DNA of 11,473 nt from assembly GCA_036752905.1 (NCBI GenBank), contig DAIORT010000020.1:1-11473 (forward strand), written 5' to 3'. The notes beneath the pieces were generated by a model that saw only the letters and a program-made list of their open reading frames with translations, was not told the DNA's origin and did not search any database. The translations under genes and the position numbers were made by a program. Shown here piece by piece: positions 1 through 6,342 of the stretch. The number at the start of each line of letters is the position of its first letter. The first letter of the stretch is position 1. The stretch comes from UBA4877 sp002399345 (GTDB lineage: Bacteria > Bacillota > Thermoanaerobacteria > Thermoanaerobacterales > UBA4877).

Positions 1-1022
1 CCGGCGGCGAGGAGGGCGCGCTTAAAGGGCCTTCCATAATGCCAGGTGGCTCCAGACAGGCTTATGACATGGTAAAGGAAATGCTAGGAAATATAGCTGC
101 ACATACCGATGATGGTCCATGCTGCACATATATAGGGAACGGCTCGGCGGGACACTTCGTAAAGATGATCCATAACGGCATAGAATATGCTATAATGCAG
201 GCTATGGCCGAGGCATACGACATACTGAGCAAGGTACTCAACCTTTCTGCTGATGAAATAGGTGATATTTTTGAGAAATGGAATGAAGGCCAGCTCAACT
301 CATATCTCATGGAGATATCCTATAAAATAATGAGACATAAGGATGAAGAAACTGGTAAACCCACGGTAGATCTGATTTTAGATAAAGCAGGCCAGAAGGG
401 GACAGGTAAATGGACGGTTCAGGCTTCTATAGATATGGGAATTCCTGCAATATCCTTAAATGCAGCATTAGAGGGACGAGTCCTCTCGTACTTTAAAGAT
501 GACAGGGAAGAATTATCGCGCAAAGTAATAAAAAAATATCCTGATAAATCATACGATAAGGCTAAGGTAATAAAAGCTTTAGAAAACTCATTGCTTTTTA
601 CTAATCTGATACTCTTCTCCCAAGGTCTCTGGCTGATGTCGGAGGGCTCAAAAGAATATAACTATGGTATTGATGTGTCTGAGGTACTTAGGATTTGGAA
701 GGGTGGCTGCATCATAAGGTCAAAAATGCTTGATTTTATGAGAAATGTTGTATTCAGGGATAATACAAATGTAAACTTATTGGATGATAAACAAGTATTG
801 GATTTTTTAATGGGAAAATTGGACTCAGTAAAGTATATAATCGATATTGCAAAGGATAATTTTTTACCTGCTGTAGTCCATAATACAGCATTGGACTATT
901 TCCTAAGCATGACGGAGGAAAAGATGCCGGCTAACTTAATACAAGCTCAGAGGGATCTTTTTGGTGCTCATACTTATAACAGAATTGATAAAGATGGTAC
1001 TTTCCACACCAATTGGGAATGA
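1..1022 (+). CDS. gnd: 6-phosphogluconate dehydrogenase, decarboxylating (5'-truncated by window edge)
   Basis: Oxidises and decarboxylates 6-phosphogluconate to ribulose 5-phosphate with reduction of NAD(P)+, in the cytoplasm (oxidative pentose phosphate pathway). The frame is open from base 3 and begins in GGEEGALKGPSIMPGG, the conserved loop after the Rossmann domain. About 130 N-terminal residues, including the nucleotide-binding fold, therefore lie outside the window, and the ATG at 39 is internal. The catalytic segment GHFVKMIHNGIEY carries the family's Lys, Asn and Glu. The C-terminal RDLFGAHTYNR carries the Arg and His that reach the neighbouring subunit's active site, followed by the usual FHTNWE end. 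The 339 residues seen plus the missing part give about 468, the usual length. No break is visible. A hairpin follows at 1080, and a HAD phosphatase follows on the same strand. The link to the sugar-acid PTS further right is inference. Confidence 0.96.
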   Translation, partial: GGEEGALKGPSIMPGGSRQAYDMVKEMLGNIAAHTDDGPCCTYIGNGSAGHFVKMIHNGIEYAIMQAMAEAYDILSKVLNLSADEIGDIFEKWNEGQLNSYLMEISYKIMRHKDEETGKPTVDLILDKAGQKGTGKWTVQASIDMGIPAISLNAALEGRVLSYFKDDREELSRKVIKKYPDKSYDKAKVIKALENSLLFTNLILFSQGLWLMSEGSKEYNYGIDVSEVLRIWKGGCIIRSKMLDFMRNVVFRDNTNVNLLDDKQVLDFLMGKLDSVKYIIDIAKDNFLPAVVHNTALDYFLSMTEEKMPANLIQAQRDLFGAHTYNRIDKDGTFHTNWE

Positions 1023-1029
1023 TATTTTA

Positions 1030-1058
1030 AAGACAATTTTATTTTTTCATGTTATACT
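1030..1058 (+). promoter_or_regulatory. candidate sigma-A promoter for the HAD gene
   Basis: AAGACA (1030-1035), a 17-base spacer and TATACT (1053-1058) preceded by TG at 1050-1051, which makes an extended -10 element. The -35 matches four of six consensus positions. The expected start near 1065 would place the hairpin at 1080-1110 inside the leader of the HAD gene. This rests on motif match only. Confidence 0.4.
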
Positions 1059-1079
1059 TAAAAAAGTTGGAAAAATTAG

Positions 1080-1110
1080 GCCAGCTATAGAGCCAATTGA
1101 TTTAGCTGGC
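1080..1110 (+). terminator. hairpin between gnd and the HAD gene (terminator or attenuator)
   Basis: GCCAGCTA (1080-1087) and TAGCTGGC (1103-1110) form a perfect 8-bp stem around a 15-base loop, extendable by a G-T and an A-T pair. It is followed by TTTAATTATT, a weak U-rich tail. It most simply ends gnd transcription. If the promoter at 1030-1058 is real, it also sits in the leader of the next gene and could act as an attenuator. Confidence 0.5.
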
Positions 1111-1147
1111 TTTAATTATTCTGAATTGATAAGACAGGGGTGTAGTC

Positions 1148-1804
1148 ATGATAAAAGCGGTTATATTTGATATGGATGGTCTGATGATTGACAGTGAAAG
1201 GGTGAAGCTTCACTACCGTAATATTGTAAAAAAGGATTTGGGATACTCAGATGATAATGATATTATGAGTGAAACCTTTGGCAAAACCAAGACTGAAATA
1301 AAACAAATTTATATAAATAAATATGGGCCGGATTATCCTATAGAGGAAATTTCGCATAGAACCAATGTGTTGTGGATGGATTACCTTAATAAAAATGGTG
1401 TGCCTATTAAAAAGGGACTTAAGGAACTTTTAGAGTTTCTTAAGGACAATGATTATAAGATTGGGGTGGCTACGTCTACTTATAAGGATGAAGCCGAGTA
1501 TTTATTGACAGAGGCAAATATTGCAGGTTATTTTGATACAATAGCGACGGGAGAGAGGGCTATCCGTTCAAAACCGTATCCTGATCTGTACCTCGAGGCT
1601 TCACGGCTATTATCTGTTGATCCTGAGGTTTGTTTAGTACTGGAGGATTCGCCGAATGGAGTGAAATCGGCTTTTAATGCTGGTATGAAGGTGATAATGG
1701 TGCCTGATTTGATAGAGCCCACCGACCAAATAAGGGAAATTTCTAGTTATGTGGTGGACGGCCTGGCCGATGTGATTCCTATATTAAAAGATGAATGCCA
1801 ATAA
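1148..1804 (+). CDS. HAD-superfamily phosphatase/phosphomutase, beta-phosphoglucomutase-like
   Basis: A cytoplasmic HAD hydrolase of 218 residues with all four motifs. Motif I is FDMDGLMIDSE, with the nucleophile Asp8 and acid/base Asp10. Motif II is VATST (Ser110 region). Motif III is Lys142 in RSKPYP. Motif IV is VLEDSPNGV with Glu166-Asp167. The insert between motifs I and II (about residues 18-85) is a helical C1-type cap as in beta-phosphoglucomutase and small sugar-phosphate phosphatases, and the length fits that group. Family members either isomerise beta-glucose 1-phosphate or dephosphorylate sugar phosphates, and sequence alone does not separate these. The ATG at 1148 is preceded by AGGGGTG at a good distance. 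It follows gnd by 125 bases with a hairpin between. A sugar-phosphate housekeeping role fits the neighbours but is inference. Confidence 0.88.
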   Translation: MIKAVIFDMDGLMIDSERVKLHYRNIVKKDLGYSDDNDIMSETFGKTKTEIKQIYINKYGPDYPIEEISHRTNVLWMDYLNKNGVPIKKGLKELLEFLKDNDYKIGVATSTYKDEAEYLLTEANIAGYFDTIATGERAIRSKPYPDLYLEASRLLSVDPEVCLVLEDSPNGVKSAFNAGMKVIMVPDLIEPTDQIREISSYVVDGLADVIPILKDECQ

Positions 1805-1929
1805 GGTACAATATTTTTTACACCTTGCTTTTTTCCTTTATAAAGACTTGCTAAAAGATAAATATAGCGAAGAGCGGTGTGCACCCTGTCAATTTAGATT
1901 CGTTCTGAATACAGCTATTATTTATATTC

Positions 1930-1976
1930 GATACCCCCAAGTAGGTTTTATATTTCAGTGTCTACTTGAGGGTATC
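1930..1976. terminator. hairpin between convergent HAD gene and eda
   Basis: GATACCCCCAAGTAG (1930-1944) pairs with CTACTTGAGGGTATC (1962-1976) at 14 of 15 positions around a loop of about 17 bases. ATATTTTACAT follows on + and an A/T-rich stretch follows on -. It lies between the ends of two convergent genes (1804 and 2016), as expected of a bidirectional terminator. Nothing coding is supported in 1805-2015. Confidence 0.65.
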
Positions 1977-2015
1977 ATATTTTACATCATACAACGGTTC
2001 ATTTATCTCAAATTT

Positions 2016-2648
2016 TTAATTATATTCTCTCGCTTCTTTTATTCTTTTAACAAACTCTTTGGCATTCTTTGTTATATCTTCTTTTGAACCTTTAGTAAGG
2101 CTTCCACCTACACCTACTGCTATGCAGCCGTTTTTAATCCATTCCTCTACATTATCTAAATTAACTCCTCCTGTCGGCATTAATAATGCTTGAGGAAATG
2201 GCCCTCTAATCGCAGATATAAAGGATGGCCTTAGAGTATTGCCAGGAAAAACCTTTATTATATCAGTTCCGGCTTCCATTGCCTTTATCATTTCTGTAAC
2301 GGTCATACAGCCTGCTATATAGGGTATATTATATCTATTACAGAGTCTTGCCGTTGCATCGTCAAAGGCCGGACTGACTATATATTTTGCTCCCATCAAT
2401 ATGGCTAATCTTGCTGTTTCGCTGTCCAAAACTGTACCAGCTCCTACCAATAGGTTACCTCCGAAATCTTTTGTTAATGATTCTATAACTTTATATGCGC
2501 CAGGAACAGTGAATGTAATTTCTATTGAATTTATTCCACCATCCATACAGGCTAATGCAATTTTTTTAGCTTCATTGCTGCTGTTGGCTCTTACAACGGC
2601 AATAATTCCCACCTTTTCAATTTTACTTAAGGTTTCATATTTTTCCAT
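2016..2648 (-). CDS. eda: KDPG/KHG aldolase (2-dehydro-3-deoxy-6-phosphogluconate aldolase)
   Basis: Class I aldolase that splits 2-keto-3-deoxy-6-phosphogluconate into pyruvate and glyceraldehyde 3-phosphate; many homologues also act on 4-hydroxy-2-oxoglutarate. At 210 residues it is the usual size and a single TIM barrel. Visible family signatures are IIAVVR (Arg20), Glu43 in SIEITF, GAGTV (residues 69-73), the Schiff-base Lys132 in IIKVFPGN, and the phosphate-binding MPTGGV (158-162). AGGAGG stands seven bases before the ATG. It is divergent from the hydroxyacid dehydrogenase and PTS genes across 307 bases and convergent with the HAD gene. It suggests an Entner-Doudoroff or uronate/aldonate branch feeding triose phosphate. 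A homologue (DgaF) serves the mannose-family D-glucosaminate PTS of Salmonella, a relevant precedent. No 6-phosphogluconate dehydratase is in the window. Confidence 0.93.
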   Translation of the reverse strand: MEKYETLSKIEKVGIIAVVRANSSNEAKKIALACMDGGINSIEITFTVPGAYKVIESLTKDFGGNLLVGAGTVLDSETARLAILMGAKYIVSPAFDDATARLCNRYNIPYIAGCMTVTEMIKAMEAGTDIIKVFPGNTLRPSFISAIRGPFPQALLMPTGGVNLDNVEEWIKNGCIAVGVGGSLTKGSKEDITKNAKEFVKRIKEAREYN

Positions 2649-2687
2649 ATTATGCCTCCTGCAATTTTAAAATTTAAAATTTATATT

Positions 2688-2727
2688 ATTGTCAATCTCT
2701 TATATCTTTGTATAAGAGATTGACAAT
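2688..2727. promoter_or_regulatory. perfect 17-bp inverted repeat, candidate operator upstream of eda
   Basis: ATTGTCAATCTCTTATA (2688-2704), a six-base centre TCTTTG, and TATAAGAGATTGACAAT (2711-2727) are exact reverse complements. Each arm also contains a near-palindromic ATTGNCAAT. By symmetry both strands carry TTGTCA, 16 bases, TATAAG. On the - strand (-35 at 2721-2726, -10 at 2699-2704) this could be the eda promoter, with a start near 2692 and a leader of about 44 bases. A repressor bound here would then cover the promoter. There is no U-tract after it on either strand, so a terminator is unlikely. Which protein binds is unknown. Confidence 0.55.
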
Positions 2728-2818
2728 GTTGGATTGTTCTAACATTACCCCTTCCAATGATTAATTTATTGAATTATTATGCAAGACATATTAAAGAGAG
2801 ATTTAAATCAAAAAGGTC

Positions 2819-2847
2819 TTGAAAAATATTTTTGTATATCATATAAT
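2819..2847 (+). promoter_or_regulatory. sigma-A promoter for the dehydrogenase/PTS operon
   Basis: TTGAAA (2819-2824), a 17-base spacer, then a perfect TATAAT (2842-2847). The predicted start is near 2854, about 100 bases before the dehydrogenase ATG. It is the best promoter match in the window. Confidence 0.75.
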
Positions 2848-2955
2848 ATATGAAAAGAAATTCCTTTTATAAAAATATTAGCATACGGAAATTTATTTCG
2901 CAAGCCTTAATATGGTTTTTCTAATAATAAATTCAGATAGGGGGAGATTTTAGAA

Positions 2956-3945
2956 ATGGCAGTAAGGATTGCAATAGTAAACTCCAGTAGCTTTGGAAGG
3001 ATTTTCCCAGATCATATGGGAAAATTAAAACAATTGGGAAGGGTTAACAGATTTGATCTTCCTAAGGATATGGAAGGAAAGGAATTGGCGAGGGAACTTA
3101 TGGGTTATTCAATTATAATAACAAGTGTTACACCTTTATATAATAAAGAATTCTTTGATTACAAAGATAAAACTTTCTTAATAGCCCGCCACGGTATTGG
3201 ATATAACAATATAGATGTTGAAGCTGCCACTAAAAAAAGTACATTTATTACTATAGTTGATGCTGGGGTGGAAAGAGAATCAGTGGCTGAAAATGCCGTC
3301 GCATTGTTGATGACCGTTATAAGACAGACAGCTCTTGCTGCAAAAGAGGTAAAGGAAGGGAAATGGTCAGAAAGAGCTAAGTTTGTAGGTTATGAAATAA
3401 AAGACAAAATAGTGGGTGTCATAGGTTTTGGTAACATAGGTAGCAGAGTAGGTGAAATATTAAAAAATGGATTTAATGCCAAACTAATTGCTTATGATCC
3501 GTATCTCAGCGATGAAGAAATAGAGAAAAGAGGGGCTCAGCCCGTATCGTTGGAGGAACTTCTTAAAAATGCGGATATTGTTTCCTTAAACTCCATTTTA
3601 AATGACAGTACTTATCACATGATTTCCGAAAAGAGTTTTGCTATTATGAAAAAGGGTGTATTTATTGTAAATGCAGCTAGAGGAGAGCTTATGGACGAAA
3701 ATAGCTTGATAAAGGCATTGGATGAAGGAATAATAGGCGGTTTGGGGTTAGATGTAATCGAAGGAGAGCCGATAGATAAAAATCATCCATTGCTTGCCTA
3801 TAAAAATGTGGTGATAACTCCTCATACATCGGCTTATACGTATGAATGTATTAAAGGTATGGGGGATAAGGTGGTAGATGATGCGGTAAGAGTTTCAAAA
3901 GGTGAAGAGCCAAGTAATGTTATTAATAGAGAACTGTTAAAATAG
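2956..3945 (+). CDS. D-isomer-specific 2-hydroxyacid dehydrogenase (2-ketoaldonate reductase-like)
   Basis: NAD(P)-dependent oxidoreductase, 329 residues, of the D-2-hydroxyacid dehydrogenase family (phosphoglycerate dehydrogenase, glyoxylate and 2-ketogluconate reductases). The split substrate domain flanks a Rossmann domain with GFGNIG (157-162) and Asp181 at the end of beta-2, which favours NAD over NADP. The catalytic set is Arg242 (NAARGEL), Glu271 (IEGEP) and His290 (ITPHTSA). The usual SLHxPLT segment reads SLNSILN (210-216), so the His and Pro found in most relatives are absent. AGGGGGAGA precedes the ATG. The PTS IIC gene follows after 209 bases, and eda is divergent. The context suggests reduction of a 2-keto sugar acid or its 6-phosphate to an aldonate, as KguD does in the pseudomonad 2-ketogluconate pathway. 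The exact substrate cannot be read from the sequence; a serine-pathway role is less likely because there is no ACT domain. Confidence 0.88.
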   Translation: MAVRIAIVNSSSFGRIFPDHMGKLKQLGRVNRFDLPKDMEGKELARELMGYSIIITSVTPLYNKEFFDYKDKTFLIARHGIGYNNIDVEAATKKSTFITIVDAGVERESVAENAVALLMTVIRQTALAAKEVKEGKWSERAKFVGYEIKDKIVGVIGFGNIGSRVGEILKNGFNAKLIAYDPYLSDEEIEKRGAQPVSLEELLKNADIVSLNSILNDSTYHMISEKSFAIMKKGVFIVNAARGELMDENSLIKALDEGIIGGLGLDVIEGEPIDKNHPLLAYKNVVITPHTSAYTYECIKGMGDKVVDDAVRVSKGEEPSNVINRELLK

Positions 3946-3992
3946 TGTAAAGGGCGGGGGGATTTAAAAAACTCATACATAAGACAGGCAAA

Positions 3993-4020
3993 AAATTGAT
4001 TTTATACTAAGCATCAATTT
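3993..4020 (+). repeat. 8-bp inverted repeat after the dehydrogenase gene
   Basis: AAATTGAT (3993-4000) and ATCAATTT (4013-4020) are exact reverse complements around 12 bases. The stem is AT-only apart from one G-C pair and has no good U-tract. It is a weak terminator at best, or a binding site near the cre-like element. Confidence 0.35.
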
Positions 4021-4028
4021 ATGTAGAA

Positions 4029-4056
4029 TTTATACACTCTATGCAAACGTTATGAT
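4029..4056 (+). promoter_or_regulatory. weak candidate promoter overlapping the cre-like site
   Basis: TTTATA (4029-4034), 16 bases, TATGAT (4051-4056). The match is modest. It gains interest because the cre-like element at 4041-4055 would lie within it. It would allow the PTS genes to be transcribed separately from the dehydrogenase, with a leader of about 90 bases. Confidence 0.3.
4041..4055 (+). promoter_or_regulatory. cre-like site (CcpA/HPr-Ser-P catabolite control)
   Basis: ATGCAAACGTTATGA fits the Gram-positive cre consensus WTGNAANCGNWNNCW at every position except the penultimate C, which is G. It lies 100 bases upstream of the PTS IIC start, where carbon catabolite repression of a sugar PTS would be expected. 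It is a motif match only. Confidence 0.5.
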
Positions 4057-4154
4057 GATTTTTGAGGCTAATATGTTTTAAAATAAAACTTTAATTGAAA
4101 GGGGGGTAGAAGCGGATTCATTAATAAAATAATATTATAAAGGAGGAAATAAAA

Positions 4155-4928
4155 GTGGGACAAGGTCTTACTATTGCTCAATCATTAATAATTGCAATTT
4201 GGGTTGCGCTCGTTGAATCACGTTCACTTGGTTATGCAACCTTAAATCTGAGGTTTAGTCCTATGATGACTGGTTTAATTGTAGGAGTGGTTATGGGAGA
4301 TATTCCTCAAGCAATGATTATTACTGCCTCAATTCAGTTGATTTATATGGGAATGATGGCTCCGGGCGGACCATTGCCAAGTGAACCGCCGGTGGCGACT
4401 GCGATAGCGGTACCGGTTGCCTTACTTGGAGGCTTGAAACCTGCGGAAGCAATAGCAGTGGCAGTTCCTGTAGGACTCTTGGGCAGCTATCTTTATCAAT
4501 TCAGATTTTTCCTTAACACTTTTATCACAAGATTAACGGATAGATACGCAGCAGAGTTAAATGACAAAGGTTTAACCTTTTCAATCATAATTTTACCTAC
4601 GATTATTAGTTTTGCATTATTTATTCCTATAATATTTATAGCTTTATATTTTGGAACACCTGTAATTGCAAGATTTACGGCTGCACTATCTGGAGGGAGG
4701 ATATTCCACGTATTGGAAGTAATAGGAGGTGGACTGGCTGCATTAGGTATTGCACTTATATTACAGGTAATAGGGAAGAAAAAGTATTTTGTATTCTTTC
4801 TTTTGGCATACTTTGTATCAGTAATGTTACAATCTTTAAAAATTAATACGGTGACATATGCAGTTATTGGTACAATATTGGCATATGTCTATACCCTTGT
4901 AACTAGTGAAAAGGCAGAAACAAATTAG
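4155..4928 (+). CDS. PTS mannose/fructose/sorbose-family permease component IIC
   Basis: Integral membrane subunit that, with IID, forms the sugar-translocating channel of a mannose-family PTS. It has 257 residues, the usual size, with hydrophobic helices throughout. The family segment GGPLPSEPPVATAIAVP lies at residues 71-87, after the amphipathic MGDIPQAMIITASIQ stretch. The start is a GTG at 4155, chosen because AGGAGG lies eight bases upstream and no ATG offers a better N-terminus. IID follows after 17 bases. It is the first PTS gene of the cluster. The substrate cannot be read from the IIC sequence; a sugar acid is inferred from neighbouring gnd, eda and the 2-hydroxyacid dehydrogenase. 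I see no sigma-54 -12/-24 element upstream, although many mannose-family operons of Firmicutes use one with a LevR-type activator. Confidence 0.94.
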   Translation: MGQGLTIAQSLIIAIWVALVESRSLGYATLNLRFSPMMTGLIVGVVMGDIPQAMIITASIQLIYMGMMAPGGPLPSEPPVATAIAVPVALLGGLKPAEAIAVAVPVGLLGSYLYQFRFFLNTFITRLTDRYAAELNDKGLTFSIIILPTIISFALFIPIIFIALYFGTPVIARFTAALSGGRIFHVLEVIGGGLAALGIALILQVIGKKKYFVFFLLAYFVSVMLQSLKINTVTYAVIGTILAYVYTLVTSEKAETN

Positions 4929-4945
4929 AAGGAGGCAGGATTAGA

Positions 4946-5821
4946 ATGGATAAAGACGGCATTGTTAAGACAGATGTCTCTTCAGCGGATTATCCTGAAA
5001 AAATTACGGAAAAGGATTTACGAAAAAGCTGGTTTAGATGGTGGTATGCAAATGAGATTCCTCACACATATGACAGAATGATAGCTCCTTCTTTCCTTTG
5101 GGCAATAACACCTATTTTAAGGAAATTATATAAAAAGAAAGAGGATTTAAAAGAAGCATATCTGAGACATACACAATTTTTTAATACGCAAGCTGTATGG
5201 GGCGGAGGAACAATTCTCGGTATTACCACTTCTTTGGAGGAGACAAGAGCTAAAGCATTGGTTAAAGGTAAAGGAGAAGAAGTGAGCGAAGACGTAATAA
5301 ACAGTACAAAAGTCGGCCTAATGGGGCCGTTGTCAGGTATCGGAGATGCCATTGATTCCGGTACTGTTCAATATATTTTGATAGCTATTGCTTTACCGTG
5401 GGCACAAGGTGGGAGTGCTTTGGGTGCATTATTTCCTTGGTTGATGTTTGTAACCTTAACTTATATATATGGTTTTTATTTTACTAAACTTGGTTATAGA
5501 TTAGGACGTTCTGCTGCCACCGAAATTATAGGCGGGAAAAATATGAGGAAGATTATTGATGGGTTATCCATATTAGGACTTTTTATGATGGGAATATTGG
5601 CATCTTCTTATGTTAAAGTAAGCAGTTCATTAAAATGGACGATTTCAGGAAAAGCGTTTGTTCTTCAGGATATACTGGATTCAATACTTCCCGGACTCCT
5701 GCCTTTAATCACTGTACTAGGAGTATATTGGTATTTCAATAAAAAAGGACTAAAGGTTACCCAGGCGCTTTTGGGTTTGTCTGTAATCTTAGGAGTACTT
5801 GCTGCAATTGGTATTCTGTAA
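4946..5821 (+). CDS. PTS mannose/fructose/sorbose-family permease component IID
   Basis: Partner of IIC in the membrane complex, unique to mannose-family PTS. It has 291 residues: a long cytoplasmic N-terminal part, then C-terminal helices. Family landmarks are RHTQFFNT (74-81), the LEE region near residue 98, and GLMGPLSGIGDAIDSGT (124-140). Compared with the usual GLMGPLAGVGDxIFWGT-type sequence, the residues after GD are Ala-Ile-Asp-Ser, an unusually polar variant in a segment near the substrate path. FFNTQAVWGGG also departs from the common FFNTHP-type sequence. This fits a non-hexose, possibly charged, substrate but does not prove it. AGAAGGAGG precedes the ATG. A hairpin and 110 bases separate it from IIA, so the membrane and soluble subunits lie in two blocks. 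Confidence 0.93.
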   Translation: MDKDGIVKTDVSSADYPEKITEKDLRKSWFRWWYANEIPHTYDRMIAPSFLWAITPILRKLYKKKEDLKEAYLRHTQFFNTQAVWGGGTILGITTSLEETRAKALVKGKGEEVSEDVINSTKVGLMGPLSGIGDAIDSGTVQYILIAIALPWAQGGSALGALFPWLMFVTLTYIYGFYFTKLGYRLGRSAATEIIGGKNMRKIIDGLSILGLFMMGILASSYVKVSSSLKWTISGKAFVLQDILDSILPGLLPLITVLGVYWYFNKKGLKVTQALLGLSVILGVLAAIGIL

Positions 5822-5834
5822 TATTGTTTTCAGA

Positions 5835-5861
5835 GGATGCCTTATTCACAATGAGGCATCC
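5835..5861 (+). other. intercistronic hairpin between IID and IIA
   Basis: GGATGCCTTAT (5835-5845) pairs with ATGAGGCATCC (5851-5861) over 11 bp with one G-U pair and a five-base loop TCACA. It lies 14 bases after the IID stop and lacks a U-tract, so a full terminator is unlikely. An RNA processing or stabilising element that sets different levels of membrane (IIC, IID) and soluble (IIA, IIB) subunits is the simplest reading. Confidence 0.6.
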
Positions 5862-5931
5862 GATTTAATGTAAGTGAAATATATCGGAAATCATTAGTAT
5901 TGTTTTATTTACTGAAGAGGGAAGGAAAGTT

Positions 5932-6333
5932 ATGAGAAAAAAATTTGTTTTTATTATAACTCATGGTAATTTTGGCATTGAATTGTTAAAAAGTGTGGAA
6001 ATGATTATGGGTGAACAGAAAGATGCGACTGCTTTGGGGCTGAGATTAGGAGATAGTGTAGATAATCTACGTAGTAAAGCGGAGGATATCATTACTGAAA
6101 ACCAAATGGCAAACAAGGATATTATCATTTTAGTAGATATTTTAGGCGGCAGTCCTTCAAATATAGCTTTGTATATGCTGAAAAAATATATTAATATTAA
6201 TTTGATAACAGGTGTCAACATGCTTATGCTTATTGAAATTTTTCAGTCAAGAGAAGTTAAGGGAACCGATGAATTGTTAGAGAAAGCCATAGATTCGAGT
6301 ATAGATGGGATTAAGAGGTATAATTTAAACTAA
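5932..6333 (+). CDS. PTS mannose-family component IIA
   Basis: Soluble phosphocarrier that accepts phosphate from HPr and passes it to IIB. It has 133 residues with the PTS EIIA-Man fold. The phosphorylated His is His11 in VFIITHGNFG, at the end of the first strand as usual. The dimer and active-site segments DILGGSPSNIAL (69-80) and TGVNMLMLIE (93-102) are present. AAGGAAAG precedes the ATG closely. It is a stand-alone IIA, not fused to IIB as in E. coli ManX. The gene for IIB follows after nine bases. It lies downstream of IIC and IID, opposite to the common IIA-IIB-IIC-IID order. Confidence 0.92.
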   Translation: MRKKFVFIITHGNFGIELLKSVEMIMGEQKDATALGLRLGDSVDNLRSKAEDIITENQMANKDIIILVDILGGSPSNIALYMLKKYININLITGVNMLMLIEIFQSREVKGTDELLEKAIDSSIDGIKRYNLN

Positions 6334-6342
6334 AGGATAGTG

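Larger units (their letters stand above)
2649..2955. other. divergent intergenic region, eda / hydroxyacid dehydrogenase
   Basis: This 307-base, very AT-rich region holds a perfect 17-bp inverted repeat near eda (2688-2727) and a strong + strand promoter (2819-2847). The + transcript would have a leader of about 100 bases (2854-2955). I find no T-box, riboswitch or small reading frame with a ribosome site there, only short weak inverted repeats. Nothing else is recognised. Confidence 0.7.

Noticed and set aside
1791..2087. 98-residue + strand open frame after the HAD gene
   Set aside because: It has no ribosome site, runs through the terminator hairpin and overlaps eda antisense; the low-complexity hydrophobic product is a by-product of AT-rich DNA.
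2666..2695. eda promoter with TTGACA at 2690-2695 on the - strand
   Set aside because: The matching -10 would place the transcription start inside the Shine-Dalgarno sequence of eda, so it cannot give a normally translated message.
2854..2955. Riboswitch or T-box in the ~100-base leader of the dehydrogenase
   Set aside because: No specifier-loop or TGGNACCGCG-type antiterminator motif, and only weak short inverted repeats.
3980..4010. Sigma-54 (-12/-24) promoter before the PTS genes
   Set aside because: AGGCAAAAAATTGATT has the GG but no GC at the required distance, and no LevR-type activator is in the window.
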